This document shows positions 43,201-55,754 of a stretch of DNA of 64,000 nucleotides, piece after piece. A program made the position numbers and the translations under genes. Positions within the stretch are counted from its first letter, which is position 1. Each line of letters opens with the position of its first letter. Source of the stretch: Rattus norvegicus (Eukaryota > Chordata > Mammalia > Rodentia > Muridae); assembly GCF_036323735.1 (NCBI RefSeq), contig NC_086024.1:74597924-74661923 (forward strand), in the 5' to 3' direction. A model generated the notes under the pieces. It was not told the origin of the DNA, did not search any database, and saw only the letters and a list, made by a program, of their open reading frames with translations.

Positions 43201-44404
43201 AAACCCATCCTTCACTGCACTGCCTGCTCGTGGAGCAGCATCTGAGCTGCCCGGCCAAAGACCCAAGGACGTGTAGGACCCCAAGGGTGGAGGTGGGGTG
43301 AGGGTGGTTAGTGTGACATCTGTGACTGTGCAAAAGAAGATGGAGTCTAATGTCATGGTAATCCTTGGCTCTTTATATATGACATACTTGACCCTGCCCT
43401 AGTCAGGAAAGGTTAGCTAGTTAGCTTTGGGTTACAGTAAAGCTGTTCCACTGAGAATCCTGATACCTATCCTTTGGTCCTTTCTGAGGAAGACAGCCCT
43501 AATTATATCTCTGCTATCCTAAAAATGTACTGAAACACACAATCTACCAGTCTAGCTAGGTCATTGGACCAGAATAGCATCTATAAGGCAGGGCAACTTT
43601 AGCTCAAGGGGAGCCCCATAAAGGAGGAACCCCCTTGTCCGGTGATACCTGAACCAGTATGCCCTTTCTTTTAAGGAACAGGAAGACACCACACAGAAAG
43701 GAAGAGGTACTTTGTATTAGGAGAAAGAGTGCTATGCAGAGATCAGGACAAAGGCCCTTGTGATTGAGTCCACTGATAGAGGAGAATTAGTTTTAGTGAA
43801 TCCCCAGCTCAAGAGAAGCCAGACAAGAAAGGCTCATACTGCTCAAATCCAAGCATCTTCCCTGACCTCCCAGGACTGCACTTTCTCCAGATTCATGAGC
43901 CCTGGTGACAAAACTGCCAGGGCCTGCAATGTGCCAGCAGTCTGGGTCCGTATGACTCGTCACAGTGAAGCATCCAGTCCGTCAGCATCTGGAGGAGATT
44001 CTGATCATTCAGCCAGCAACCGTAAAACCATGAGAAGATTGCACTGGGAAACAACAATCGGTTCAGGTTGCATTGGGATGAAATACTTCTGCAATGGTCA
44101 CTTCTTCTGATGCAATCTTGAGACCCAGGGCCCCCCAAAGTGGGTAACAAATGACAGTTGCAGGCAGTGTGGCTTATGGTAAGCCCCTCTGCTGTGGCTT
44201 CCCCGTGCCAGCTCTGCTCTGTTAGAATTCTTACTTCCTTACTGCAATCTCACAAGCCCAGCACTTTAGCCTCCATAGCTGCCATCAGATTAGTCACACT
44301 CACAACATTGTTTTTGTCTGACAGTGAGATTTTGAACACTCCGAGAAACCTGACAGAAAATGAACAGGTTTAAAAAAAGAAATGAATAAATGGCTGGAGC
44401 CTTT
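43201..44404. other. repeat-poor intergenic DNA
   Basis: No recognised repeat. A 116-codon + frame (43760-44110) has no recognisable domain. Confidence 0.55.
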
Positions 44405-44745
44405 TCCTAAATCTCGTTCCCATCATGTTTATTAGTTCTTTGAGAATTCCATACACTGTACTTGATCATATTCACCTCTCCTTCCAGATCTACCTGCTTC
44501 CCACCCATCCTTGTGTCCTCTGTTTTTCCTAAAACCCTGTGCTGCCCACATACTCTGGGTTGTGCAGGCTTCAATACAGCATGGTCAAGCCGCCAGGGGC
44601 AGCACCCTTACTCTCCCTTTCCTAAGCACCCCTCAGTTGTCAATCGCTCCTTAGCTGGACGTGGGACTTCATGCCCACCCCCTCTCCATGCTGTGATCTC
44701 ATCTGTCTTGAACTTTGTACAGGTCTGTGGTCAGTCCATTAAAAT
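44405..44745 (-). repeat. L1 3' UTR relic (Lx-like)
   Basis: 'tttattagttctttgagaattccatac' and 'gatcatattcacctctcctt' are the reverse complement of an old rodent L1 3' end. Low certainty at the right edge. Confidence 0.5.
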
Positions 44746-44769
44746 ACAGCAACAAACCCAACAAACAAA

Positions 44770-45060
44770 CAAACAAACAATAGACAAAAACCTAAACAGA
44801 GAAATCCTAGAGTTAAATGACATCATAAATCAAATGGATCTAACGTCTCAACAGAAAACATTCCACACAAACACTAATGTATGCACATTCTTTTTAGCAG
44901 CCCATTAAACTGACCATAGATTAGATACAAAGAGAGCCTCAACAAGTACACTGAATCGAAGACATTTCTTGCGTTGTATCAGACCGTTACAGTGTAAAGC
45001 TAGACACTGACAGCAATAGAAACTACAAGAACTTACAGAAACTAAGAATATTCCCACTTC
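44770..45060 (+). repeat. L1 endonuclease-region fragment
   Basis: 'gttaaatgacatcataaatcaaatggatctaac', 'acattccacacaaacac' and 'tttagcagccca' match the ORF2 region after the endonuclease core in HAL1/Lx-type elements. An (AAAC)n run precedes it at 44757-44780. Confidence 0.65.
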
Positions 45061-45314
45061 CTCTTTCTGAGATAGTGGGATACCTTTGTTAGTTCTAGAC
45101 TGCATCTCTGGACCAATCTGTGTTCAAAGCCGCAGTGGTCTGGCCTCTTCTTCAGCCATGGCATCATCTTTGGGGCTATTCAGGGTTTGCCATCAGAGAC
45201 ATTACTGTCCTCTAGCATTACAAGATTAGTCCATGAAACAGCTGTTGGTTTTGACTATTATGCTTGAGTTTTTTCCCCATGCCTGAAATGTTTCCCCCTT
45301 TGGGTAGGGAGTAG

Positions 45315-45376
45315 AAATGAGACCAAGGTAATGTATATTCTCGACAAGTCTACCCCTGAGCTGCAGCCCTAGCCAT
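45315..45376 (-). repeat. ID/tRNA-SINE head fragment
   Basis: 'gagaccaaggtaatgtatattctcgacaagtctacccctgagctgcagccct' (in pieces) is the reverse of a tRNA-like SINE head. Confidence 0.5.
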
Positions 45377-46849
45377 GCCTGGGACGCCAGACCACTAGGA
45401 GGCCAGGAAAATCTCAGTGCCCCCGTGCTTCCACTCTGACTTGCTATGATATTAGGGAGGCCTGAAGAAATGTTTTCTCAGGTGAGAGGCTATTCACATA
45501 TGATCCTGAGCTAGTCTCTGTCATCTCAGCTCTCAGCATAAAATGGCTGTCAAAGAATGTAAGCGATAAAGCGGGCCTCTATCGACCTACCTACTCAGTA
45601 AGCCATAGTGTCACTCAATGTCAGGATTTCCCAGAATAGTGTCAAGTTTTCATCTCAGGCATCGTGCCTGATACAAGGAAGAGGAGGGGGAGAAAACCTT
45701 AAAAGGATGAAGTGATAGAGAGGGAAAAGAGCAGAGGCCTACTAGACATATAAACCATAGGACCAGAGACTAAAACATGAATTTCATACAACCATATCTC
45801 CTAAATGCATCCATCGCTGGGTCGATACGAGGTGGGGCACAACTGCCTGTCGTGTTTCTGGTTCTTCCTGACCATGGTTCTCTGATCAGCTTACTCACTG
45901 GAGGCATAGGTTTCTATGATGCAGGGGGACACAATCTAAAGCACTGAAATCATCAACCCTGAAGCAAGAAGAGCGCTGACCTGTTCGCCTATGACAATGA
46001 AGCTATTCTCTTCGTGTTTTTAAGGATGTGGTTGGAGAGGGCACTGGGCTGTGTGGTCTTCGTGGAGGTCTACTCACACGCTCCTGCTGAGAGGCATTCT
46101 AGAACAGAGACATGAACTACTTTTAAGCTAAAATCAAATGTTAATTTATGTAGCTGAAAGTTTTCTTTCTCCCCCTCCCCTCCAAATGGTTTTTAGTAGC
46201 CAAAGAAGTTCTATTTTCAGACTTGACCACATCATTATCTAGCATCTCCAACGTGGCTGAAAAACAGAGGACTGCCCTTTCAACTGTTTGCTGAACTTCA
46301 AAGCCAACACTAACATGCATAGTACAAGGTAATTTTTAGGGAACAGATTTCCGCAGAGGTCAGCTGCCTTTCACCTGGATGTTTATTAGGAGTGAGGTTG
46401 GTGATGTGAACAATGAGACCTTTACTATCCTGGTAGCTACTGTTGCCATGTAGGCAAACTCATCGCTTTGTTCTCAGGAGGCCAGTACCCCAAGAAGTCC
46501 TGCCCTGTCCACTTCTCCCTTGGGTTAGCCAGGCTGGCTGTGCACGGAGCTAGACTGGAGGAGGGAAGCATGGCAGAGATCTCTAGGGCAAGGTATGTGT
46601 GGCTGTACCCCTGGCCAGGGCAGTTGGAAGACACTTCATCTACACACTCAGAGGGTGTGCTTGGAGCGGGGAAACCTTAGAAAGTTAAACAAGGAGGGAA
46701 GCCTGATAACTGTCAGGGTAATAAATCCTTACCCTTTATGGTGCCAGATTCCAGGTTGGAGCTTCCTCAACAGTTCCTTTGTAATCCCACAAAATATGGT
46801 CCCACAAAAAAAGGATGTTATTTCTTCACAACTGAAAGCAATTGGGTTG
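45377..46849. other. repeat-poor intergenic DNA
   Basis: No recognised repeat or gene. Confidence 0.55.
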
Positions 46850-47165
46850 CCCTGTGCTGGCTAGGGTTAACTATCAACTTGCTGGAGTCTAGAATCACCC
46901 AAAAGACAGGCCTCTGGGCATGCCTCTGGAGGATGATTTAGATTTTGTTAACTGAAGTGTTGTTTGCCCTATTCAGTGGCTGGGACCCTGGTCCAGACAG
47001 ACAGAGAGGTGGCACTGAAAACAGCAGCAAGCACTGGGATGCGACCAGCTGCTTCCAGCTCCTGCTGTCTTGACTTCCGCTCTATGACGTGCTAGAATAA
47101 ATCCTTTCACCCTCAAGTAGTTTGTCAGAGTATTTTCTCACAGCAAAGGGAACACAGTTCAGACA
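46850..47165 (+). repeat. hAT-Charlie/URR-like relic
   Basis: 'gtgctggctagggttaactatcaacttg', 'aataaatcctttcaccctcaagtag' and 'tctcacagcaaagggaacac' give the URR-like frame of start and end with a diverged middle. Confidence 0.6.
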
Positions 47166-49417
47166 GACTCTTAATTAGCTTGCATTCACCAACACCAAGG
47201 AAAAAGTTTACATTCCTGGGAGAAGAGGCCAGCAGGGCTGATATGCTATCTATCACACTGAATGATTAGGAATCTGTTTAAACCAAGCAAAGTTTGTGCA
47301 GCTTCAAGGCTGGGGGTATCCTGGGAAGAGTTAGTAGTCCAGGATCAGCTCGGTTGAAAATGTCAAAGTTTAACAAGGACACAGAAGAGATCAACCTTGA
47401 ATAAACGCTGAGCCTTGTCACTGTGACCTCAGAACAAAACGTAAGCTAGATGTAGGTTATGAGGCTTGTCAGGGAGAAAAGGAAACCCCAGCATCTCTGC
47501 TCTTCCTCGGGGTGAGACGGTGGCTGTCACTCTATCTTCTGGTTAGCGATGTCCTCCACCCCCGCTTCTTGGCACTACTGAGCTGAGATGCCCATTAGTG
47601 AGCCAGGCTGCCTCTCTAGTCCCCAGTATCATCCTCCATGGTCATGCGTTAGGTTCATCATTATTAAATGCATTTGTATGTCCATGTTTGTCTGGTCCGG
47701 TGAACCACGTGTTACCCCTGGAACCAGAAACCCCCGTCTCCTGCCTCTTAGGGTTCTTAGTCTCATTAATAAAAGCATTTAGGAATAGTCTAGAAGGATG
47801 CTTGAAGATAGTTTTATTAGGTATTAAAGGAAAAAATCACAGGTCCGGCAGCTCCAAGTCTCGGCAGGTAACTGGAGCAGGAGACTGGAGGGCAGGGCAG
47901 GGGGGAGAAGAGCAAGTCTCTTGGAGTTAGGCATGGAAGTTTAGCACAGAGCCATACCACAAAAGGAATCTACCTCAGCTTCAGAAAAGAGAGGTTCAGA
48001 AAGGTTTGAGTACCAGAAAAACATACTTAGGCTCCAGTTAGCATCCAAGAGAAAAACTCAGAAAAGAAGGAACAGTGATATCTGTGCAGTGTGGCCAGAC
48101 TCAGACAAGAGGGGCTACTCGGGTTGGTCTAACAGCAGGGATGGAAATGGCCTCCAAGCTGAATATTCAGTCATGGACAGTTTTAACAGTAGCCCTGGGA
48201 GTGAGAAAGAAAACAGAACAGTGTTCACTAAGATAATTCAGTGAGCTGACTGATGGCCACATCCCAGAGCACAGGGGTATGCTGCAAATAATCCAACCCG
48301 CTCATCTGTAAAAGCAGCCAAGAGGGAGAGACAGTCAGTCAGGCAAGCAGCAGTCGTGGAGCTGCATGAGGACTGCGCAGAACGTAAGTTAATGGTGGCG
48401 AAGGCCCACTAGTACCTGAGCAGGCACTGCCGTGGGGTCTGGGATTAAAGTCCACCTCTTCCATTGCCTTTGCTGTGGCCTCTCTCAGGGCCATACCTTA
48501 CAGTAATACTTGAATCTGATGCTAAATGGTGCCCCACACCCTGCTGTCTTTCCATCCGGGTATCCTTTAATATGTCACCTGGCATATTCACATGTATTGA
48601 AATCTAGCAAGGACTCTCCATGGAGAGTTCTCTACAGTCAAGCATGGTGCTGGGTGTCTTATACACATTATTTCATTCTACTCTGTCTTTCGATGAGAAA
48701 ACTGAATGATATAAATAATTCGCTCAGTCTCAAAGCTCCTTCAGTTTAAGGTAAAGCCAGTTGTGTCTGGAGGCTGCTTTTGTCTTAACTCTTACCATAC
48801 ATTGTTTCCCCCGTAAGGCAAAATTCTTACGTGTGCAGAAATGACTTAAACAGAAAAACAGGGTTATTAAAAAATATACTAACTGTGGTTCTGCTTCCAC
48901 TTAAAACACAGAAAAGCACAAGAGAAGATTGTTTCCACCCTACAATTTGGAAAGATTTAATAGTTCCGTTTATAAAACTTTAGCCTTTGTTAAGCCTATC
49001 AGATCACAAAGTCCCAGTGAAAGCTGTGGGCAGATCACAAACGCTAAGAAATTTCCGCCATCCTGGGCCATTTGTAGAGTTGGTGGTGTCCAACATGTGA
49101 CAGTTTGACGTGATGCTGTCATCAACAAATGTGTTGGGCTGTACTCATAGTCATTCAAGGATGTCTGGGACCCAGGCCATGTGTTAGACATGCCTTGAGA
49201 GTACCAGCAGCTCAACCTGGAGACAATGTCTATGGGAGATACAAATAAACAGACTCCACTAAATTGTTGACCAGACCAATTCAGATCCTTGCAGTACGAG
49301 CGAGTACGATGGATGGGAGGCTACCTCCTTGATTCGCTTCAGTCTCTTCTTTTCTACAGGGTCTAATGTCCAAGGACAAACCATGCCATGGAAAGTGAAA
49401 ACCAAGACACAGTTTTC
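47166..49417. other. repeat-poor intergenic block with one MIR
   Basis: Apart from the MIR at 48630 no repeat was recognised in 2.2 kb. No coding exon was recognised either. Confidence 0.6.
48630..48750 (+). repeat. MIR SINE
   Basis: 'gcatggtgctgggtgtctta', 'cacattatttcattctac' and 'gatgagaaaactgaatga' fit the MIR 3' half. Confidence 0.65.
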
Positions 49418-49551
49418 AAGCTAGGAATGGTGGTGTATGCCTTTAATCACAGCATTTGGGTGACAGAAGCAGGCAGATCTCTATGAGCTCAAGGCCAGTA
49501 TAGTCTACATAGTAAGGTCTAAGCCAGCTAGAGTTCCAGATTCTGACTCAA
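49418..49551 (+). repeat. B1 SINE
   Basis: 'atggtggtgtatgcctttaatcacagcatttgg', 'gcaggcagatctctatgagctcaaggccag' and 'ctgactca' in order. An (ATG)n array (49551-49600) replaces its tail. Confidence 0.85.
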
Positions 49552-49639
49552 TGATGATGATGATGATGATGTTGATGGTGATGATGATTATGATGGTAAT
49601 GACACAACAGAATCTGACTCATACTGACTCTATAAAGGT

Positions 49640-50404
49640 GGAAGCTGAAAGCAGCTATAAGTTATTTATTGAAAGAACTGGCAGGAACAATGAACAACAC
49701 CCTACAAATGGAGAAGCTGAAAACATCAATAAAAATTAATCTTGAGAACTCAGATGAGAATTTTGAAAATAAAATGTAGTATCAAAAATAAAATACTTTT
49801 GTTGTGTTTATTAGCAAACTAAACATGGCAGAGAAAAGATTCAGTTAACATGAAGTCAAGCAAACGTAAATTATGTAAACTGAACCATAAAGAGAAAACA
49901 CTGGGTAAAAAGGGGGAGCATGGTAATGTAGGATTAATGGAAACCTTGGGAAAGAGACAGGGCAGAAAAGTGACAAGAGGTAATGGCTAGAGTCTCCCCC
50001 AAAGTAACGGGCCACAGCAGGAGCTCACAGACCCCAAATAGACTAAATTTCAACATGCACGCACATATGCACACATACACACACATATACACATATATAT
50101 ACACACATACACACACACCCTTGTCCCCAAATACTAAAAATACTAGGAATCAGTAATAAAGGTAAATTTTGGCCAGCAGCCAGAGAAGTCAGAAATGTTA
50201 TATAATAATAAGAATACTGTAAGCTTTCTGTCAAAAATATGAAAGCCATAAGGCAAGTGATTTATTCAAAGAAATATAATAGTTATACTGAATCATGCCT
50301 TGCAAAGATAGTAATGGAATAAAACTTTTCCAGATAATCCAGTACAGGATAGGTGAACATCAGGAATGTTAGAAGAGAGCTTTTAAAACAAATGACTGTC
50401 CGAG
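49640..50404 (+). repeat. ancient L1/HAL1-like fragment
   Basis: A-rich sense text including 'agccagagaagtcagaaatg' and 'agctttctgtcaaaaatatgaaagccat' resembles the ORF1-distal part of old L1/HAL1. It is interrupted by an AC/AT-rich array at 50055-50120. Confidence 0.45.
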
Positions 50405-50422
50405 CAAATGGAAATTTTTCTT

Positions 50423-50616
50423 CTTTCTCTTTTTTTAAAGATTTATTTATTTCATGTATATGAGTGCACTGTAGCTGTCTTCAGACACACCAGAGGAGGG
50501 CATCAGATCCCATTACAGATGGTTGTGAGCCACCATGTGGTTGCTGGGAATTGAACTCAAGACCTCTGGAGGAGCAGCCAAGGCTCTTAACCACTGAGCC
50601 ATCTCTCCAGCCCACA
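50423..50616 (-). mobile_element. B2 SINE
   Basis: A complete B2 in reverse. Near-identical flanks 'caaatggaaatttttctt' (50405-50422) and 'caaatagaaattttctt' (50617-50633) are its target-site duplication. Confidence 0.95.
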
Positions 50617-50684
50617 CAAATAGAAATTTTCTTATATTCAAAGAATTGAAAAGTCCTCAATGATATTTTTTATACAGACTAAAA

Positions 50685-50880
50685 TGTTGGGCACAGCAGT
50701 GTGTGCCCATAACCTCAGCACTAACCAATCATTGAGCTCCAGCTTCGGTAGACATCCCCTGTCAAAGGAAAGTGCATACGGGAATGACTGAAGAAGACAC
50801 ACAAGGCTAACGTCTGGCCCCTGCACACCCGAGTATGGGCACACATACATATACACAAAAAATGCACACCACACATTTAA
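50685..50880 (+). repeat. B4-like SINE, degenerate
   Basis: 'ttgggcacagcagtgtgtgcccataacctcagcac' (B1-like start, in pieces) and 'aaggctaacgtctggcccctgcacac' are in order. Confidence 0.5.
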
Positions 50881-51014
50881 AAAGTAAAACTAAAATCTGG
50901 AGATGAACATTATATTTTTCTAATTTTTAGTCTTGTTAAATTATTGACTACGTAGAGTAAAAGTAATAAGCATGTGCTGTGGGATTGACACACACAGACG
51001 TTAAAAGGAAAGCA

Positions 51015-51345
51015 CAACATGGATCTGGGAGATGATGCCTCAGTGGATGAGTGCCTGCTGCTCAAGACTGAGTTCAGTCCCTAGAACACACAAAGAAGGC
51101 AGGCCATGGTGGAACAGGAAGTGTAGCCCCACCACTCCGTCACCGGGGAGTTTGGTGTAACACAGTCAGAGAGATTTCTGGATTAGCTGGTCACTAGCCT
51201 AGCTCCAGTAAAGTGATCCTGTCTGTCCTTCACACAGAAATGGGTGCACATACCACCTCCCAATACACACATTTATACCATACACATACTCATACATACA
51301 CACTCTTGCGTACACACTCACATATACATGCACATACACGCTATG
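51015..51345 (+). repeat. B4-like SINE with CA-rich tail
   Basis: A tRNA-like head ('atctgggagatgatgcctcagtgg', 'gagttcagtccctagaacac') is followed by a B1-like part ending 'gtaaagtgatcctgtctg' and then a CA-rich array at 51262-51345. Confidence 0.6.
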
Positions 51346-51369
51346 CATACCTGATCACACATACTATCT

Positions 51370-51480
51370 GATCAGCACTTGCAATCTCAGTTCTTGAGAG
51401 GTGGAGGCAGGAGAATTATGATTTGGAGGCCAGGCTGAGCTATACAAGACCCCCTGTCCAAAAAAAAAAAAAAAAAAAAG
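51370..51480 (+). repeat. B1-type SINE (PB1-like)
   Basis: 'gcaatctcagttcttgagaggtggaggcaggagaa' (in pieces), 'ggaggccaggctgagctat' and a 19-nt A tail. Confidence 0.75.
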
Positions 51481-52227
51481 ACATAAGCGAGTACTAATCG
51501 CATTTGTTCATACCACATTCTTCAAAATACATAAAGGACAACTGACAGGAACTGAAAGCATAGCTGACAAGCCTACAGGCCTGTGTGGAGAACATAACAT
51601 GCTCTCTTCCTGTCATAGCACAGAAGTCCGGAGCACCAGCAACTAACCTCATCTCACCAGAGCACTCGATCCGGAGAGTATCAGGGTAACATTTTCTCCA
51701 GCATGCATGGAGCATTCATCAAGAAGGACCATATTTTAGGCCATAAAACAAACCAACTTTTCAAATAACTGAAATCTTACATGCTATTGTCTTTGAATGC
51801 TATGAATTAAACGAAAAGTCACATGGAAAGACATTTGGAAAATGTACCACGATTTGGAAACTATACAGTCCATTTCTAAATAAGCTTTGAGCCAAGTAAG
51901 AGCTTATGGGAGAAATTAGTAAATATTTTGAATGTACTGAATACAGAAACATCACACATCAGAACCTGAGGAATGCGGCTATGGAAGCTTTTGGAGTGAA
52001 ATAGCATTAAGTGTGTTATTCAGAGAGAAAGGGCTTCGATGGATTCCCGAAGCCCAGCATTAGAACCTAGGAGAAGAACTAGATGAAATTGAAGCAGGCA
52101 GAAGGAAAGAAATGATAAGAACAGAAAACAAGAAGCCAGACACAGAAGCCAAAAGCTAGCTCTGTGAAAATGTCAACAGAGTTTATAAACATTTAGTGGA
52201 AATTATCAGGAAAAGGAAGGAAGGGCT

Positions 52228-52305
52228 CAGAATACAGCTCAGTACTCCAGCGTTGGCCCAGCATGCACAGAGCCCTGGATTTGAGCCCCAGCACTAGTGG
52301 GGAGG
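52228..52305 (+). repeat. old ID-like SINE
   Basis: 'aatacagctcagtactccag', 'gcatgcacagagccctggatttgagccccagcacta' (in pieces) match an ID head, diverged and without a clean tail. Confidence 0.6.
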
Positions 52306-52696
52306 GAGGAGAAAATAGAGTTGTCAACATCACAAGTTAAGAGCACTTCAGATTTTGCAGATAGTTAAGTGATAAGGAAAATTAGTAAAAATCTTAATTA
52401 CAATTAATTAATTACAGACTACCCATGAACAGCTAGAAATTAAAAAAATAATACCATGTCAACAAATCATAACACATGAACCACTTGAAAATAAATCTAA
52501 CAGAATACATACAAGATATGTGGGTTAACTATTAACCATTATTTAAAGAAATGAAAGGTTTAAGAAATGGAGTGTGAAGTCATATTGTGGGCCAATTTAG
52601 CATTATAACATACCCATCCCCTAATTGATCTATATAGAGTCAACATAACTCTGTGAAACCCCCAATAAGCCTTACTAATGGAATTAAAAAGCTAAT

Positions 52697-52898
52697 GAGG
52701 AGCTGGGGAGATGGCCCAATGGTTGGGAACACTAACTGCTCTTCCAGAGGACCCAGATTTAATTCCCAACACCCACATGCTGGCACACAACTGGTCATAA
52801 CTCCAGTCTCAGGGAATCAGTGGGTACCAGGCACAACACACAGACATATACGCAGACAAAACAGCCATACACATCAATAAATTAATTAATAAAAAGTG
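52697..52898 (+). mobile_element. B3 SINE
   Basis: 'gagctggggagatggcccaat' head, 'cttccagaggacccagattt', 'taactccagtctcagggaat' and an A-rich tail. Target-site duplication AAAAGCTAAT at 52687-52696 and 52899-52908. Confidence 0.9.
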
Positions 52899-53245
52899 AA
52901 AAGCTAATTGAACTAAGGAAACTCAAATCACCTGCTTTCAAGACAGCATTAGCGAGAGCCTGAGAGAAATAGAGTGAACTGTCTGGATGTAGAGCTTCCC
53001 CTGACATTGTCAGTGTTCATGGTCGATGGTGCTTGCTATGACGGTGCTAGAAAAATCTACCCAAAAACCCTTAGTTTACCAATGGGAATATTTTAATCTT
53101 CACCTGTGTATAAATAATGGACTCAGGGTGGCTCATGGTCCTAAAGGCAAGAATCAAATCAAAGCTATTGTATCTGAAGAAGAAAGTCTTTGTAACTTAG
53201 GCTACGCAGATTTCCTAAATAGGTTGTGAAAATTATGAACTGTTG

Positions 53246-53412
53246 GGTCGGAGAGATGGTTTAGAAGTTAAGAGTGCTGGCTGCTCTCCCAGAATTGCTT
53301 AACTCAATTCCCAGCACCCACATGGCAGTTCCCAACTCCAGTTCTGGGGTATCCGACACTCTCACTCTCATAAATACAGTCCAAATAGCAATGGCCATGA
53401 AATAAAAATGAA
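53246..53412 (+). mobile_element. B3 SINE
   Basis: 'gggtcggagagatggtttag' head, 'caattcccagcacccacatgg', 'ccagttctggggtatccgaca' and an 'aataaaaatg' tail. Confidence 0.85.
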
Positions 53413-53491
53413 CATTACATTTTAAAATATGAACTATCAAAGGTTTATTAGACATTACATCTCTTTGAAATGTTGGTTCTTTGGTGGTTGT

Positions 53492-53845
53492 CTTAGGTTG
53501 ACTTATGTTGTTCTGATAAATACCATGAACAAAGTCAATTCGGGGAGCAAAGGGCTTACTTCAGCTTACAGGTTATAGTCCATCATGAAGGGAGTTCAGA
53601 ACAGAATCTCAAGAGCAGGACCAAAAGCTGAGGCCATGGAGGAAAACTACTCACTGGATTGCTCAGTCTGCTTCCCAATATCCACGTACCCCATCTCAAC
53701 ACCCATGTACCTGCCCAGGGGTAGTATCACCTGCAGTGAGCTGGGCCTCCCAAGTCATCATTAATCAAGAGTTCTACAGAGCAATCTGTTAGATGCAATC
53801 TCTCAATTAAGGGTCCCTCTTCCTAAGTGACTGATTTATGACATT
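53492..53845 (-). repeat. URR1-like hAT element, diverged
   Basis: 'aataccatgaacaaagtcaattcgg', 'gccatggaggaaaactactcactgg' and 'cagtgagctgggcctcc' are the reverse of the URR1-like order. An (AAAC)n run follows. Confidence 0.65.
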
Positions 53846-54960
53846 GACCAAAAACAAACAAACAAACAAAACAAAAAAACTAACTAAAAATTAAGAAAAT
53901 AGAAAAGGCACAGATTTGGAAAAATATTTGGAGAACAATATTAGATTTTTAAAAAATACCTTGTAGATAGTAAAACATACATCTTTCAATATCATAATAA
54001 ATGTTTGATAAAGACAGAACTCCAAGAGCAAAATGACAGTTCAGAAGATACCAGGGGCTGGGTGTAGGGATACTTGACAGCAAAGGGGTTCAAGGGATAC
54101 TTTGGGTGATAGAAACAGTCCATATGCTATGATGGAGGCTACACGACCAAAAGTATTTTGGTTAGAACGTAAGTGTTAAAAGGACACTTTCAACCCTTAA
54201 TGAGATATACTTATATAAATAAAGATATAGTTAAACGAAAGAATGCTAGCCTGTCTTAGAGCCACGTCTAGGGAGAAGGTGACCCTACTTCCACCCTTCA
54301 CCCCTGGACACTAGATGTCATCTCCGGTTCCTGCTGTATCTAGACAAGGAGAGCTTCTGACATGAACTTCACTTGGGATCCCTGTTTCATAGCATCTCTC
54401 TGAAAACTCAGGGATGGAGATGTGATTGGCAGAAGCTGCACCATGTAATAGTACTTAACTGCAGACGAAATGCCGAAAGAAAGCATCCCACCTACACTGC
54501 CTGCCTCCACGGTGGGCGAGCGCTGCTTAAGCAGTGGGAGACGCCCAGCTTTCTCTTGCACAAATCTGCCTATTCATTTCACTCATCATTAAACATTAGT
54601 AATCGTAGGTGAATGGCCAGCGTCATAAAACCTCAACTCTGCCTGTGAGTCAGGGCCTGAGTCTTGTCCATCTTCTGGACCTCGGTGTGTCCCCTTCACC
54701 CAGTGCCTGTGTGGCTCAGGGCCTGTCTCCACAGCTCTGATAGTTGGAGCAGCTTGAAATGTACTCACTCGCCAACTGGTGGACATGCTCACAATGGCCC
54801 TGTCAAAGCCCCACCTTGGGCAACACGAAGCAGATGCTCACTGCCCTGTGACCTACCATACTGGTCAGTGTGTGTTCCGGGATATATGCCTGGTACCTCA
54901 GAACCTTTCTCTACAGTCAAAGAAGCCGCTTCCGAGACTTGCTATAGAAATAAAGGCAGG
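53846..54960. other. intergenic, mostly unrecognised
   Basis: 53846-54230 is A-rich, perhaps L1-derived. 54240-54945 is GC-richer and repeat-free to my eye, with no recognisable exon. Confidence 0.5.
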
Positions 54961-55436
54961 TCAGATGTAGCTCGCTCCTGAGAGACACAGCCAGAATACA
55001 GCAAATACAGAGGCGAATGCCAGCAGCAAACCACTGAATTGAGAATAGGACTCCCGTTGAAGGAATCAGAGAAAGAACTGGAAGAGCTTGAAGGGGCTCG
55101 AGACCCCAAAAGTACAACAATGTCAAGCAACCAGAGCTTCCAGGGACTAAGCCACTACCTAAAGACTATACATGGACTGACCCTGGACTCTGACCTCATA
55201 GGTAGCAATGAATATCCTAGTAAGAGCACCAGTGGAAGGGGAAGCCCTGGGTCCTGCTAAGACTGAACCCCCAGTGAACTAGACTGGTGGGGGGAGGGCG
55301 GCAATGGGGGGAGGGTTGGGAGGGGAACACCCATAGGAAAGGGGAGGGGGGAGGGGGACATTTGCCCGGAAAACGCGAAAGGGAATAACACTCAAAATGT
55401 ATATAAGAAATACTCAAGTTAATTAAAAAAATAAAT
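54961..55436 (+). mobile_element. 5'-truncated rat L1 3' end
   Basis: Sense 3' UTR of the same rat L1 subfamily as 21312 and 62458, with a strong G-rich tract (55286-55363) and an A-rich end. Likely target-site copies AAATAAAGGCAGG (54948-54960) and AAATGAAGGCAGG (55437-55449) differ at one base. Confidence 0.92.
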
Positions 55437-55449
55437 AAATGAAGGCAGG

Positions 55450-55745
55450 CAAAAACCACTCATATGTGGTTGTCCGAATGCCTCTCGTGGGCTTAGACAT
55501 CTGTATACTGGGTCCCGGTTGCTGTTGGTGTTTGGGAAATTTACGTGGCACAGCCCTGCTGAGGAAGTGTGTCCCCGAGAGCAGGCTTCGTGAGTCAAAT
55601 GCCTTTGCCCAGTTCCACCTCCATCTCTCTGCTTCCTCCTACTGGACTCATTCCTGCTGCCACATGTCCTCACACTGATAATCTCTTTGTTCCGTAAGTT
55701 GCTTTGGCCAGGGTATTTTAACACAGCAATAGAAAAGTAACAAGA
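55450..55745 (+). repeat. hAT-Charlie relic
   Basis: 'ctttgttccgtaagttgctttggccagggtattttaacacagcaatagaaaagtaac' (in pieces) is the end typical of rodent Charlie-type relics; the 5' part is diverged. Confidence 0.55.
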
Positions 55746-55754
55746 AATTGGGCG

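Larger units (their letters stand above)
51481..53235 (+). repeat. ancient L1M ORF2, broken by SINEs
   Basis: The sense text follows the ORF2 endonuclease-to-RT region of old mammalian L1s: 'ttttaggccataaaacaaac', 'ggaatgcggctatggaagct', 'gcagaaggaaagaaatgataag', 'gaagccaaaagctagctctgtgaaaatg'. It is interrupted by an ID-like SINE (52228-52305) and a B3 (52697-52898) and then continues to about 53235. All frames are dead. Confidence 0.75.
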
